A stretch of 64,000 nt of DNA from Aquaticitalea lipolytica (GTDB lineage: Bacteria > Bacteroidota > Bacteroidia > Flavobacteriales > Flavobacteriaceae). The position numbers and the translations under genes are program-made. Positions 1-8,471 of the stretch are shown here, piece by piece (within the stretch, counting starts at the first letter, position 1; every line of letters starts with the position of its first letter). The notes under the pieces were generated by a model. It ran no database searches and had not been told where the DNA came from. It saw nothing but the letters and a program-made list of their open reading frames with translations. Location of the stretch: NCBI RefSeq assembly GCF_014641635.1, contig NZ_BMIC01000002.1, forward strand, positions 1 through 64,000. The letters are read 5' to 3'.

Positions 1-278
1 TTGTTTATTATTTCTTTAAATCTAAATTTTACATTAAAAAGAAATAGAATACTAATACTAAATAAAAGAATTATTAAAGTAGCAATTACAACTTTTATGC
101 TTATAACTTGATTAGCTTCAATTTTTCCTTCTAAATCAACATATTGTTCACCAATATAAATAAAGAATTCTATACAATTAGAATAAAAAAACAATAGAAA
201 CAGCGATACTAATATGCCAATTATTCCCAAATATTTTGAGGCTGAATTTGGTTTCTGAATTGTATATATATTATCCAT
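1..278 (-). CDS. Partial unknown membrane protein, N-terminal 92 residues
   Basis: The reading frame opens with ATG at 278 on the minus strand and stays open to the left window edge, so the gene is cut by the window. The visible part has a short polar N-terminus, a hydrophobic segment at about residues 18-36 containing LVSLFLLFFY, a polar loop with an acidic patch, and a second hydrophobic segment at about residues 66-85 (IATLIILLFS). Two membrane spans are therefore likely. I do not recognise the family and no function is offered. It starts about 200 nt from the end of the next minus-strand gene. Confidence 0.5.
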   Translation of the reverse strand, partial: MDNIYTIQKPNSASKYLGIIGILVSLFLLFFYSNCIEFFIYIGEQYVDLEGKIEANQVISIKVVIATLIILLFSISILFLFNVKFRFKEIIN

Positions 279-427
279 AATTCATCAATTATAAGTTATT
301 ACAATTATAAGCATAAGCCAAATTTGTAAGGTAATATTCACGACAAGAAGTTATTAAACTCTATAAGGTGTTGAAATTCATACATTTCTAATATTATTCC
401 TCATTGCGTTTTGGATTTTTTTTCATA

Positions 428-456
428 AAAAAAGAGGACTAATTGTCCTCTTAAAA
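428..456 (-). terminator. Rho-independent terminator of the YebC gene
   Basis: Read on the minus strand, an 8-bp stem AAGAGGAC / GTCCTCTT with a 5-nt loop is followed by a run of T. It lies about 25-50 nt past the stop of the YebC gene (479) and ends that transcript. Confidence 0.75.
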
Positions 457-478
457 TGTATTTAAATACTAAAAACTA

Positions 479-1201
479 TTATTCTTCTGTATTTTCTTCC
501 ATGGTATGATATACGTTTTGTACATCATCGTCTTCTTCAATTTTTTCTAAAAGCTTCTCAACATCTGCAGCTTGTTCTGGTGTAAGCGCTTTAGTAACTT
601 GTGGAATGCGTTCAAAGCCAGAGGACAAAATTTCTATACCTCTGGTCTCTAATTCAGATTGGATAGCTCCAAAGCTCTCAAAAGGCGCATATATTAAAAT
701 GCCATCATCATCTGCAAAAACTTCTTCTGCACCATAATCAATAAATTCCAATTCAAGCTCTTCAGGGTCTAAACCTTCTGCATTAATTCTGAAATTACAA
801 GTATGATCAAACATAAATACAACAGAACCTGATGTACCTAAACTACCATCACATTTATTAAAATAGCTTCTAATATTTGCTACAGTTCTTGTATTATTAT
901 CTGTTGCTGTTTCAACTAAAATTGCAATACCATGAGGTGCATAACCTTCAAATAAAACTTCTTTAAAGTCACCAAGGTTTTTATCTGAAGCTCTTTTTAT
1001 AGCACGCTCTACATTATCTTTTGGCATGTTTACTGCCTTTGCATTTTGTATTACTGCTCTTAATCGTGCATTACTATCTGGATCTGGACCTCCTTCTTTT
1101 ACAGCCATTACAATGTCTTTACCTATACGTGTAAAGGCTTTGCTCATTGCAGACCAACGTTTCATTTTACGTGCTTTACGAAATTCAAAAGCTCTTCCCA
1201 T
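479..1201 (-). CDS. YebC/PmpR family DNA-binding regulator
   Basis: 240 residues, the usual family length. The opening residues MGRAFEFRKARKMKRWSAMS, the GGPDPDSNARLR and NMPKDNVERAIKRA blocks, and the FEGYAPHGIAILVE segment are the conserved core of YebC/PmpR proteins. These are three-domain cytoplasmic proteins known as transcriptional regulators in some bacteria and, for some members, as ribosome-associated factors that relieve stalling. The C-terminus is acidic, as is common in the family. It is transcribed alone: its own terminator lies downstream, and a 52-nt gap separates it from the upstream minus-strand gene. Which of the two reported roles applies cannot be told from sequence. Confidence 0.93.
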   Translation of the reverse strand: MGRAFEFRKARKMKRWSAMSKAFTRIGKDIVMAVKEGGPDPDSNARLRAVIQNAKAVNMPKDNVERAIKRASDKNLGDFKEVLFEGYAPHGIAILVETATDNNTRTVANIRSYFNKCDGSLGTSGSVVFMFDHTCNFRINAEGLDPEELELEFIDYGAEEVFADDDGILIYAPFESFGAIQSELETRGIEILSSGFERIPQVTKALTPEQAADVEKLLEKIEEDDDVQNVYHTMEENTEE

Positions 1202-1253
1202 TTCTTTACTATTTATGTGTTTTAATAACCGATGGCAAATTTAAAAAAATCTG

Positions 1254-2288
1254 TTAATCGTTAGGTATGTGTTTTGCCAAAAAGTTTTCATTTGTTGTAT
1301 TAAGTTTATTAATGATGTTTTGGCGGTCTTTGTTTAGCTTAGTATTTACCTTATTATAGTTATCTACTGCCTTATTTATGTCTTTCACTTTTTTATTATA
1401 AGTGTCTATTTGCTCTTTAGTTCGTTTACGTTCTGGAGTTTTTTCTAATGTATTTCTTATTGTTTCAAAATCTTCGTTTAAAATTAAAAACTCTGTAAGT
1501 TGTGGCACTTGGTTGTCGGCTTCATCTATAAAAAACTCAAACGCATCTTTTGTAACTTCTGCTATAGATTTGTCATTTTTGTACAGCTCAACAGTTTTTA
1601 ATATTTCTAAACCTTCTTTTGCAGTCTGACTTAATGCATTTGCATTTTGTTGAATTGCTCCAACATCGTTTTTTGATAAAGCGTCTATAAGATACATTTC
1701 ATTAATGCTTACCTTAAAATAAATAAGATATAACTCGTTATAGTGGTTAAAAACCTGATTTGAAATTTTCATTTTATTTCCTAAATCGGTCTCACTCTCA
1801 ACTATACTAATGTTGTGTTTGGCAGCAAATAGTCTGAAATTTGTGTCATATTCATTATAAGCATCTTCCATTTTTTGATCAGCCAATTCACGAGCTAAAA
1901 CATAGGCTTCCATTGCATCGTAAGATTGTTCTGCAACTTCTTTCATATCTATAATTTTAGCATAATCTTGGTTTAATAAACTCTCGTTTAATCTCATATA
2001 AGTTAACACTTGTTTTTTATAATCTTCGCCATCATAACCATCAGCATTTTCAATTTTTGCAATTGCTTTTTCAACAGTTTTTAAAAGTACATTTCGTTTT
2101 GCATTTATAGTTCGGTCATTTTTGCTATGAGCAATAGCTTTGGTGTACTTCCACATATTCTTTGTGACAGATTCTTGCTCTGTGGCTATAAAATCTAAAT
2201 ATTCAGAGGCATTTTTAAAACTTTGTGAATGTGTTGTGTAAGCTATTAGTAAGATAAAAACAGTAAGTAAGGGTTTTAAAAAATTCAT
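1254..2288 (-). CDS. LIC11966-type secreted surface protein
   Basis: 344 residues with a clear Sec signal peptide (hydrophobic core FLKPLLTVFILLIAYTTHSQ, cleavage near residue 22). The rest is polar and mostly helical. The features YLDFIATEQ, MWKYTKAIAHSK, MKEVAEQSYDAMEAYVLA and the C-terminal Asn/Lys-rich helix with TYNKKVKDINKAVDNYN match what I recall of the LIC11966 family of surface proteins found in Leptospira and flavobacteria. The function is unknown. Its ATG directly follows the TAA of the S41 protease gene (TAAATG), so the two are translationally coupled, which suggests the protein works in the envelope with that protease. Family assignment is from memory of conserved blocks. Confidence 0.6.
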   Translation of the reverse strand: MNFLKPLLTVFILLIAYTTHSQSFKNASEYLDFIATEQESVTKNMWKYTKAIAHSKNDRTINAKRNVLLKTVEKAIAKIENADGYDGEDYKKQVLTYMRLNESLLNQDYAKIIDMKEVAEQSYDAMEAYVLARELADQKMEDAYNEYDTNFRLFAAKHNISIVESETDLGNKMKISNQVFNHYNELYLIYFKVSINEMYLIDALSKNDVGAIQQNANALSQTAKEGLEILKTVELYKNDKSIAEVTKDAFEFFIDEADNQVPQLTEFLILNEDFETIRNTLEKTPERKRTKEQIDTYNKKVKDINKAVDNYNKVNTKLNKDRQNIINKLNTTNENFLAKHIPND

Positions 2289-4346
2289 TTAATTAGTAGT
2301 TTTTGAATTAATATAATCTAATAGAATTGAGCATGCTTCATCAATGTAAATATCGTTAGCTATATTGTCTAGAATAATTGCATTTGCTTTTGCATCATCA
2401 GTATTATACTCAATAACTTCTGCTGTTGATAATGTGTTTCTAGCCGAAATTGATAAAGGTGCTTTGTTTATGTTGGAATAAAATTCATTCCAAAGATTGT
2501 TGTAGTTTTCAATATCTGTATATATACCATCAATAGTTATTGGGTATTGATAGGTTTTATTAATAAAATCGTTTAATAGTCTTTCGTTGGTTAATTTTAT
2601 GGTTTTAAAATTATCATCGTTAGCTATGCGATTTTCACTATTTGTTTTAATCGATTTTAGAGCAATAGGTCTTAGGGGAATATGTCTTAATGACACTTCT
2701 ATTGAATCATTTTTTAAAGCAAATCTTTCATATTGCTCACTGGTTTTTAAGTTATCGTAAATTGATGGAAATTTTATATCTGGAATAACACCAATAGATT
2801 GATGACTTTTACCATTCACGCGATAAAACTTTTCTACTGTGAGTTTACAAAATCCTAAATCGTTAGTTTCGCTTAGTGGTAATATAACTTGAGCTGAAGA
2901 TTTACCATGACTTGGCGAACCGACAATTATAGCTCTATTATAATCTTGTAAAGCAGCTGCAAAAAATTCTGATGCTGAAGCACTATAATTATTTATAAGT
3001 ACTATTATTGGCTTATTAAACAGTGAACCTCTATTAGCGTCTTTTATTGTAAAAGTGTCTCCATTATTATATTTTAAAACAGATAAAGGGCCTCTATTAA
3101 TAAACATTCCTGATAAATCTGCAGCCTCTTTCATTGAGCCTCCACCATTAAATCTTAAGTCTAATATTAAACCTTTAATGTCTTCTTTTTCAAGTTTATA
3201 TAGTTCTTTAGCAACATCGTTAGCTAAACCTAAACCGTTAGGTGAATCTAAATCTGTATAAAAACCAGGAATTTCTATATATCCAAAGTTTGAGCCATTT
3301 TCAACAACGTAACCTCTTACAGTATTTTCTTCAACTTTTGTTACTGTTTTGGTAAGTTCTATATTATGAATTGAGCCGTTTTGCTTTTTAATTTTAAAGG
3401 TTATGGTATTGTGCTTTTCATCATTTGTAAACGCAGTTATGTCTTCATTAGACACGCAATATGTTTCTAAAATTTCATCACCAGAAGTAAGTGTTTTTAA
3501 AACATCATTTTCTTCAAAATTACCATCTTTAAACGCTGCGCTTCCAGGAGTAATGTATGCTATTATAATTTCACCTTCATTGTTTTTTGCAGTTGTGATA
3601 CCAAATGTTAACTGATTATTTGATACTGAGGTTTCAAATAGAACTTTATCAGAATCATTAAAAAATGAAGAATTCGGATCTTGATAAGCAACCAAAGCAT
3701 TTAAAAATAATTCTTTAACATAAGTGTCTATATTTCCGTTTTTATGTAAGATTTCATCTAATTCACAAATTTGATTTTGTATTAGTTTTGGTTTTAAAGT
3801 AGCCTCTAAAGATTTAAAGTTTCTTTTTACATTATCAAAAACGCTATCTTCTTCAATTAGTTTTTCTACTATTTGGTAGCGCATACGCTTACTCCAATAA
3901 CGCTTTGCAGAGTCTATATTTTTAAAATAACCAGAACTATTTCCTGGTTTAAAATATAACGTGTCTTTGCCTGTGTAATCAAAGTTTTCATTATTTAATG
4001 CTTCAACATATTGTTTTGAATCTTCAATACGTTTTTGAAGTATAGTAATATATTTATCAATAAAACTGCAATCGTTTGTCGCAATGTAGTCGTCTATTTT
4101 TAATACATCTTCTTTAAACGTTTCTATATCACTTTCTAGAAAAAAGCGGTTGTAATTATCTAAACCACTTAAAAACAAATGGTAAACACCTTTAGATAAG
4201 CTATCATTAACTGGTTTAGGACTATAGTGTGAGTCTTTTATAAGTGTTTGTAATGCAGATACCTGCTTGCAAAATAAAGTATCATCTTGGCTATAGGCTT
4301 GCAGGCTTAAAAAGCATAGTGTAAATACGAATAATCGTTTAATCAT
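2289..4346 (-). CDS. S41 family C-terminal processing peptidase, secreted
   Basis: 685 residues with a signal peptide (MIKRLFVFTLCFLSLQAYSQ). The N-terminal helical part (about 20-230) resembles the tail-specific protease N-terminal domain, a PDZ domain follows (about 235-330), then the S41 protease core. The core carries LILDLRFNGGGS and the Ser-Lys dyad: the middle Ser of SASASE (about residue 456) and Lys of HGKSSAQ 25 residues later, the same spacing as E. coli Prc. The conserved FYRVNGKSHQSIGVIPDI segment is also present. It acts in the periplasm, trimming proteins from their C-terminal ends. It is coupled to the LIC11966-type gene downstream. Confidence 0.9.
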   Translation of the reverse strand: MIKRLFVFTLCFLSLQAYSQDDTLFCKQVSALQTLIKDSHYSPKPVNDSLSKGVYHLFLSGLDNYNRFFLESDIETFKEDVLKIDDYIATNDCSFIDKYITILQKRIEDSKQYVEALNNENFDYTGKDTLYFKPGNSSGYFKNIDSAKRYWSKRMRYQIVEKLIEEDSVFDNVKRNFKSLEATLKPKLIQNQICELDEILHKNGNIDTYVKELFLNALVAYQDPNSSFFNDSDKVLFETSVSNNQLTFGITTAKNNEGEIIIAYITPGSAAFKDGNFEENDVLKTLTSGDEILETYCVSNEDITAFTNDEKHNTITFKIKKQNGSIHNIELTKTVTKVEENTVRGYVVENGSNFGYIEIPGFYTDLDSPNGLGLANDVAKELYKLEKEDIKGLILDLRFNGGGSMKEAADLSGMFINRGPLSVLKYNNGDTFTIKDANRGSLFNKPIIVLINNYSASASEFFAAALQDYNRAIIVGSPSHGKSSAQVILPLSETNDLGFCKLTVEKFYRVNGKSHQSIGVIPDIKFPSIYDNLKTSEQYERFALKNDSIEVSLRHIPLRPIALKSIKTNSENRIANDDNFKTIKLTNERLLNDFINKTYQYPITIDGIYTDIENYNNLWNEFYSNINKAPLSISARNTLSTAEVIEYNTDDAKANAIILDNIANDIYIDEACSILLDYINSKTTN

Positions 4347-4393
4347 AAAGTAAGTCTAATTCGGAAATATAATAAATTTGGCGATATAACACA

Positions 4394-4684
4394 TTATTCT
4401 TGTACTTCAACAATAAATTCGATTGCTTCAGCGAGTTTAAAGTCTTTTTCAGTGACACCATTTGCGCTATGTGTAGATAAAGAAATGGTTAAAACGTTAT
4501 AAACATTTGTCCAATCGGGATGGTGATTTAAAGCTTCACATTCAAAGGCTATTCTGCTCATAGCACTAAAGCAGTCTTTAAAATTATCAAATTCAAACTC
4601 AGCATGTATAGCATTATCGTAGTATTCCCAATCTGGAAATCTTAATAATTTTTTTTCTATGTCTTCTTTAGATAGTGGTGTCAT
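4394..4684 (-). CDS. 4a-hydroxytetrahydrobiopterin dehydratase (pterin carbinolamine dehydratase)
   Basis: 96 residues from the ATG at 4684. An in-frame ATG at 4732 would add 16 non-conserved residues and overlap the upstream gene, so I prefer the internal start, whose product MTPLSKEDIEKKL has normal family length. The PCD signature EALNHHPDWTNVYN holds the paired histidines, and THSANGVTEKDFKLA holds the third active-site histidine. The enzyme dehydrates 4a-carbinolamine pterin formed by aromatic amino acid hydroxylases; in bacteria it can also act in pterin recycling. No phenylalanine hydroxylase gene is in the window. It lies 37 nt after the RmlD-like gene on the same strand. Confidence 0.9.
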   Translation of the reverse strand: MTPLSKEDIEKKLLRFPDWEYYDNAIHAEFEFDNFKDCFSAMSRIAFECEALNHHPDWTNVYNVLTISLSTHSANGVTEKDFKLAEAIEFIVEVQE

Positions 4685-4721
4685 GTAGATTATATTTCTT
4701 TTAAAAGTAAAGAAATATAAT

Positions 4722-5552
4722 CTATTTATCAAGCTCGCTTAAAACTTCTGCACTCGTAATTTGTAAATGTTTTGGAAGTTTATTGAATTTAGGCAAGACA
4801 GCAAGATATCTATCTTCATTTGTAGTGAAAACGTGCTTAAAGCTTACTTTGTTATCTGTGAGAAGTTTAGTAATATCTGTGAAAAATTCATCATGATGAA
4901 CCAGATCTGTGCTTCCTAAGTGAAAAATACCAGTTTTATTCTGATTTATAATGTAATGTATTTGTTGTGTCACTTTTGAATCTGTAGTAACATTCATTAT
5001 TAAATTCGGGAAAATTTCTACTGCAGTTTTGTCTTGGATGTGTTGTTTGATCTCTTTTATTCTAGGCGATTGAGAGCCTAAAACCATTGGTAAGCGCACT
5101 ACTACAACTTTCTTTTTAGTTAAGCGTAGCAACATATTTTCAATTTTTATTTTAAAATGACCATAAATACTTTCGCTTAAGGTTTTGTCTAACTCGTAAC
5201 TTGGATATTTGCTATAAGCATCAAAAGCATTTGCTGAAGAAAAGAAAATAATCTTACAATCATGAGAATGTAAATATTCTGCAATATGTTGATGAGCTAT
5301 AATTTGCGCGTGAAAATCACCTCGTAATGTAGATATAATGATTGATGGCTTAACTGCTTCTAAAATTTCAAATACATCATCTTCTTCGATGTTATATTGA
5401 AAAAAATGTTTGTTGTTTTCTAACCCGTTATTTGGTGTGCAATAGGTTCCGAAAGTCTTAAAGTAGGAGCATAGCTCTTTGTATAGTGCATTCCCTAAAA
5501 AACCACTAGCACCTAAAATTAAGATTTTATGTTTGCTTTCAAACTTTTGCAT
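4722..5552 (-). CDS. NAD(P)-dependent sugar-nucleotide reductase, RmlD-like
   Basis: 276 residues, a single short-chain dehydrogenase/reductase fold of the extended type. The dinucleotide motif GASGFLG is at residues 14-20. An IISTLRGDFHAQ segment resembles the RmlD-type cofactor loop, and a catalytic YxxxK pair sits in YPSYELDKTLSE. It is shorter than most epimerases and best fits the RmlD/dTDP-4-dehydrorhamnose-reductase-like group. No other sugar-nucleotide genes are adjacent, so the substrate cannot be named. It sits between glsA (20 nt away) and the pterin dehydratase in a same-strand run. Confidence 0.7.
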   Translation of the reverse strand: MQKFESKHKILILGASGFLGNALYKELCSYFKTFGTYCTPNNGLENNKHFFQYNIEEDDVFEILEAVKPSIIISTLRGDFHAQIIAHQHIAEYLHSHDCKIIFFSSANAFDAYSKYPSYELDKTLSESIYGHFKIKIENMLLRLTKKKVVVVRLPMVLGSQSPRIKEIKQHIQDKTAVEIFPNLIMNVTTDSKVTQQIHYIINQNKTGIFHLGSTDLVHHDEFFTDITKLLTDNKVSFKHVFTTNEDRYLAVLPKFNKLPKHLQITSAEVLSELDK

Positions 5553-5572
5553 AAATGAGTTGTGAGCACTAA

Positions 5573-6487
5573 TTAAAAAATAGAGAGTTTTGTTTTAGTA
5601 GTAAACTGCTCTAATGCTTGCATACCTAAGAGAGAATTTCCTTTTTCATTAAGTCCTGGAGACCATACAGCTATTGTAAAATGGTTGGGTAATAATGAAA
5701 CTATACCACCACCAACACCACTTTTTCCTGGTAAGCCAACCTCAAATGCAAATTCACCAGCTTCATCGTAAAAACCACAAGTAAGCATTATTGCATTAAT
5801 ACGTTTTGCTCTGCTAGGTGTTAAATATTGTTTTTGTTGTAAACTTATTCCATGATTTGCAAAAAGATAGAATGCATTAGACAATTGCTGACAATTCATT
5901 TCAAGTGAACATTGATGGAAGTAAAAATCTAATACTTCATCTACATCATTATCTAAATTATTATAAGCTTTAAGCAAATTAGCAGCTGCATAGTTTGTGT
6001 ATCCTGTTAGCTTTTCAGATGCTGCAACCTTGTAGTTATAATCTATACTTTGATCGTTTGCTAAGTCTCTAACATAATTTAAAAAATCTTGTTTTGGATT
6101 TTTTAAATGACTAACAAGAACATCTGCAATAACAATGGCTCCAGCATTAATTAGTGGATTTCTTGGTATACCATTTTCAAGTTCTAAAAGTGATAAATGA
6201 TTAAACGGATTCCCTGAAGGTTCTACATCTACACGTTTCCAGATAGCTTCAGAATATAATGGCAATGCCATTGATAGTGATAATACTTTAGAAATACTTT
6301 GAATAGAAAACTTATGATTCCAATCTCCTACAGAATATGACTGTCCATTACAGTGTTTTAAATAAATTCCAAAGTGTTGTGCATCGATATTTGATAATTC
6401 AGGAATGTATGATGCTACTAAACCTCTATTAACTTCATCTTTTAAGTTAGTATAAATATCATCTAAAACACTCTGAAAATCTACCAT
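5573..6487 (-). CDS. glsA: Glutaminase A
   Basis: 304 residues, normal for bacterial glutaminase, which hydrolyses L-glutamine to glutamate and ammonia in the cytoplasm. The serine-beta-lactamase-like SxxK motif is seen as S64-I-S-K67 in FSIQSISKVLSL. Also present are EPSGNPFNHL, RNPLINAGAI and the C-terminal LPGKSGVGGGIV glycine-rich segment, all family hallmarks. The ATG is 3 nt from the stop of gcvT, so the two are co-transcribed, putting amide nitrogen release next to one-carbon and glycine metabolism. Confidence 0.95.
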   Translation of the reverse strand: MVDFQSVLDDIYTNLKDEVNRGLVASYIPELSNIDAQHFGIYLKHCNGQSYSVGDWNHKFSIQSISKVLSLSMALPLYSEAIWKRVDVEPSGNPFNHLSLLELENGIPRNPLINAGAIVIADVLVSHLKNPKQDFLNYVRDLANDQSIDYNYKVAASEKLTGYTNYAAANLLKAYNNLDNDVDEVLDFYFHQCSLEMNCQQLSNAFYLFANHGISLQQKQYLTPSRAKRINAIMLTCGFYDEAGEFAFEVGLPGKSGVGGGIVSLLPNHFTIAVWSPGLNEKGNSLLGMQALEQFTTKTKLSIF

Positions 6488-6490
6488 GTA

Positions 6491-7573
6491 TTATTTTTTA
6501 TAAAAAGGGAGTTTTACAACTGTTGCAGGAATAGCGTTTTTACGTATTTGGATGTTAATTTTGCTACCAACTTCAGAAAGAATTGTTGGCACATAACCTA
6601 AACCAATTCCTTTATTCATCGATGGTGACATAGTACCAGAAGTAACAACACCAATCGTTTTCCCGTTACCATCAACAATATCATAACCATGACGAGGAAT
6701 ACCACGTTCATCTAACTCAAAAGCCACTAGTTTGCGTTCTGGTCCACGTAATTTTTCGGCTTCAAGAGCTTCAGAATTAGTAAACTTTTTAGTAAATTTT
6801 GTTACCCAACCTAAACCAGCTTCAATAGGAGAGGTAGTGTCATCAATATCATTTCCGTAAAGACAATAACCCATTTCTAAACGTAAAGTATCGCGAGCAG
6901 CAAGACCAATTGGTTTAATTCCAAAATCCTTTCCTGCTACAAAAACCTTGTCCCAAACTTGTTTTACTTCAGAGTTTTTGCAATAAATTTCAAATCCACC
7001 ACTTCCTGTATAACCTGTTGCCGAAATAATTACATTCTCAATACCTGCAAAATCACCAACAATAAAGTTGTAAAACGCAATTGACGATAAATCATGACTC
7101 GTTAAACTTTGCATAGCTTCAACAGCCTTTGGACCTTGAATAGCTAATAGCGAATAGTCATCACTTAAATCGCGCATTTCTGCACCAACATCATTTTTCG
7201 ATTTAATCCAATTCCAATCTTTCTCAATATTACTAGCATTAACAACCAATAAATAGGTTTGTTCTTTAACTTTATAAATAATTAAATCGTCAACAATTCC
7301 TCCATTATCATTTGGCAAACAGCTGTATTGTGCTTTACCAATAGTTAGTTTAGAAGCATCATTACTACTTACTTTTTGTATTAAATCTAAAGCATGCTCA
7401 CCTTCAATTAAAAATTCTCCCATGTGAGATACATCAAATACACCAACGCTGTTTCTAACAGTTTCATGTTCTGCTGTTACACCTTCATACTGAACAGGCA
7501 TATTAAATCCTGCAAAAGGCACCATTTTTGCTCCAAGGGCTTCGTGAGTTGATGTTAATGCTGTATTTTTCAT
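6491..7573 (-). CDS. gcvT: Glycine cleavage system T protein (aminomethyltransferase)
   Basis: 360 residues, the standard length. It transfers the aminomethyl carbon from the H protein to tetrahydrofolate, releasing ammonia. Visible landmarks are [44 protein letters not shown], the folate-site segment [15 protein letters not shown], and [18 protein letters not shown]. The C-terminal barrel domain has [15 protein letters not shown] and [19 protein letters not shown]. gcvH and gcvP are not in the window. No glycine riboswitch is visible in the 32 nt upstream. The gene is followed closely by glsA. Confidence 0.96.
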   Translation of the reverse strand: MKNTALTSTHEALGAKMVPFAGFNMPVQYEGVTAEHETVRNSVGVFDVSHMGEFLIEGEHALDLIQKVSSNDASKLTIGKAQYSCLPNDNGGIVDDLIIYKVKEQTYLLVVNASNIEKDWNWIKSKNDVGAEMRDLSDDYSLLAIQGPKAVEAMQSLTSHDLSSIAFYNFIVGDFAGIENVIISATGYTGSGGFEIYCKNSEVKQVWDKVFVAGKDFGIKPIGLAARDTLRLEMGYCLYGNDIDDTTSPIEAGLGWVTKFTKKFTNSEALEAEKLRGPERKLVAFELDERGIPRHGYDIVDGNGKTIGVVTSGTMSPSMNKGIGLGYVPTILSEVGSKINIQIRKNAIPATVVKLPFYKK

Positions 7574-7605
7574 ATATACTATAATTGGTTATTATTTGAG
7601 TAAAC

Positions 7606-8178
7606 TTATTTTTGTTTGTCTTTTAATGGGATGGTAACACCAAGTGTAAATGCTCCAGAATATTGTTCAACAGTTGGATGAAAAAAATATGTAAATCCTA
7701 AATCAAAATTATTTTTTTTCCCTAATTCTAATCCAAAAGACACAGGAATGTGATAAATAACTCCGCTTTTTTTAATATTAGTAAATGCTGTAAAAGTTTC
7801 AAATTTACCAGCTGAAATTCCAAAACCAGCTTCAATATATGGAGCAACCCAACGAATTGGAGCTCTAAGTCTTGTTTTTCCTCCAATTAAAAATGCTTTT
7901 GATTCAGCTTTTTCATTTGTTGGATTACCATCAATATCTTTTCCGTTTGAATTAACTAAAATTAGTCCTGCATATGGTCTTATTTCTAACCAAGAATAAG
8001 CTTCTAAAACTAATTCGCCTTGCATAAAAAAACCATCATCAGTAGTTTCATCTACACTATCATATGGTAAACTTATACCATATCCAATTTGAGCATTAAT
8101 CGATTTTTCTTTTATGAATTGTGCTTCAATAAAGTTTGAAGTTAAAATCGCAATTAAAATTATCAGCTTTTTTTTCAC
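7606..8178 (-). CDS. Small outer-membrane beta-barrel protein
   Basis: 190 residues starting at GTG (8178), four nt after the stop of the upstream small gene. The GTG choice keeps a normal signal peptide, KKKLIILIAILTSNFIEAQ. The mature part alternates polar and hydrophobic residues and is rich in Gly and aromatic residues (ARPYAGLI-like strands, APYIEAGFGISAG, PVSFGLELG, FDLGFTYFFHPTVEQYSGAF), ending with a terminal strand LGVTIPLKD. This is the pattern of an 8-strand outer-membrane barrel of the flavobacterial OmpA/OmpW-like size class. No specific substrate can be inferred. It is translationally linked to the upstream membrane peptide. Confidence 0.7.
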   Translation of the reverse strand: MKKKLIILIAILTSNFIEAQFIKEKSINAQIGYGISLPYDSVDETTDDGFFMQGELVLEAYSWLEIRPYAGLILVNSNGKDIDGNPTNEKAESKAFLIGGKTRLRAPIRWVAPYIEAGFGISAGKFETFTAFTNIKKSGVIYHIPVSFGLELGKKNNFDLGFTYFFHPTVEQYSGAFTLGVTIPLKDKQK

Positions 8179-8182
8179 AGTG

Positions 8183-8335
8183 CTAATTGTCTTTGGTTAA
8201 ATAATATAATATTAAAATACATATAGAAAGTATTGCAAATGAATAAATTATAGCTTTTTTTAAATTTGAATGAGCTGCAACATCTTCTATGATGTGTGCA
8301 AAAAACTTAATAATTCCTACAAGTATATTTTCCAT
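8183..8335 (-). CDS. Small single-span membrane protein, unknown
   Basis: 50 residues from ATG 8335 (MENILVGIIKFFAHIIED), with one clear membrane span near the C-terminus (IIYSFAILSICILILYYL). An upstream in-frame ATG at 8380 would add 15 residues, but that codon falls in the region of a putative promoter whose -7 box is at 8346-8353, so translation from 8335 is more likely. It is four nt ahead of the GTG of the outer-membrane barrel gene, and the two probably form an operon. I do not recognise the family. Confidence 0.5.
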   Translation of the reverse strand: MENILVGIIKFFAHIIEDVAAHSNLKKAIIYSFAILSICILILYYLTKDN

Positions 8336-8345
8336 AATTGTTGCA

Positions 8346-8380
8346 CAAAAGTATTGAAAATAATCTGTTTTTATAAGCAA
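8346..8380 (-). promoter_or_regulatory. Putative Bacteroidota promoter for the small membrane protein/OMP operon
   Basis: Minus strand reads TACTTTTG at 8353-8346, a match to the TAnnTTTG -7 box, with a TTG at 8380-8378. The 24-nt spacer is longer than usual, so the upstream box is uncertain. The expected start of transcription lies a few nt before the ATG at 8335. Confidence 0.35.
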
Positions 8381-8471
8381 CTTTTCGGTTTAAAAATTTG
8401 TTAATATTCATGACATAATTCACTATAAATATTATTATCATTATTTTTCGGAATAATTAATTAAACACTAA

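Noticed and set aside
7574-7605. Glycine riboswitch ahead of gcvT
   Set aside because: The space is only 32 nt to the neighbouring gene and holds no riboswitch-like structure.
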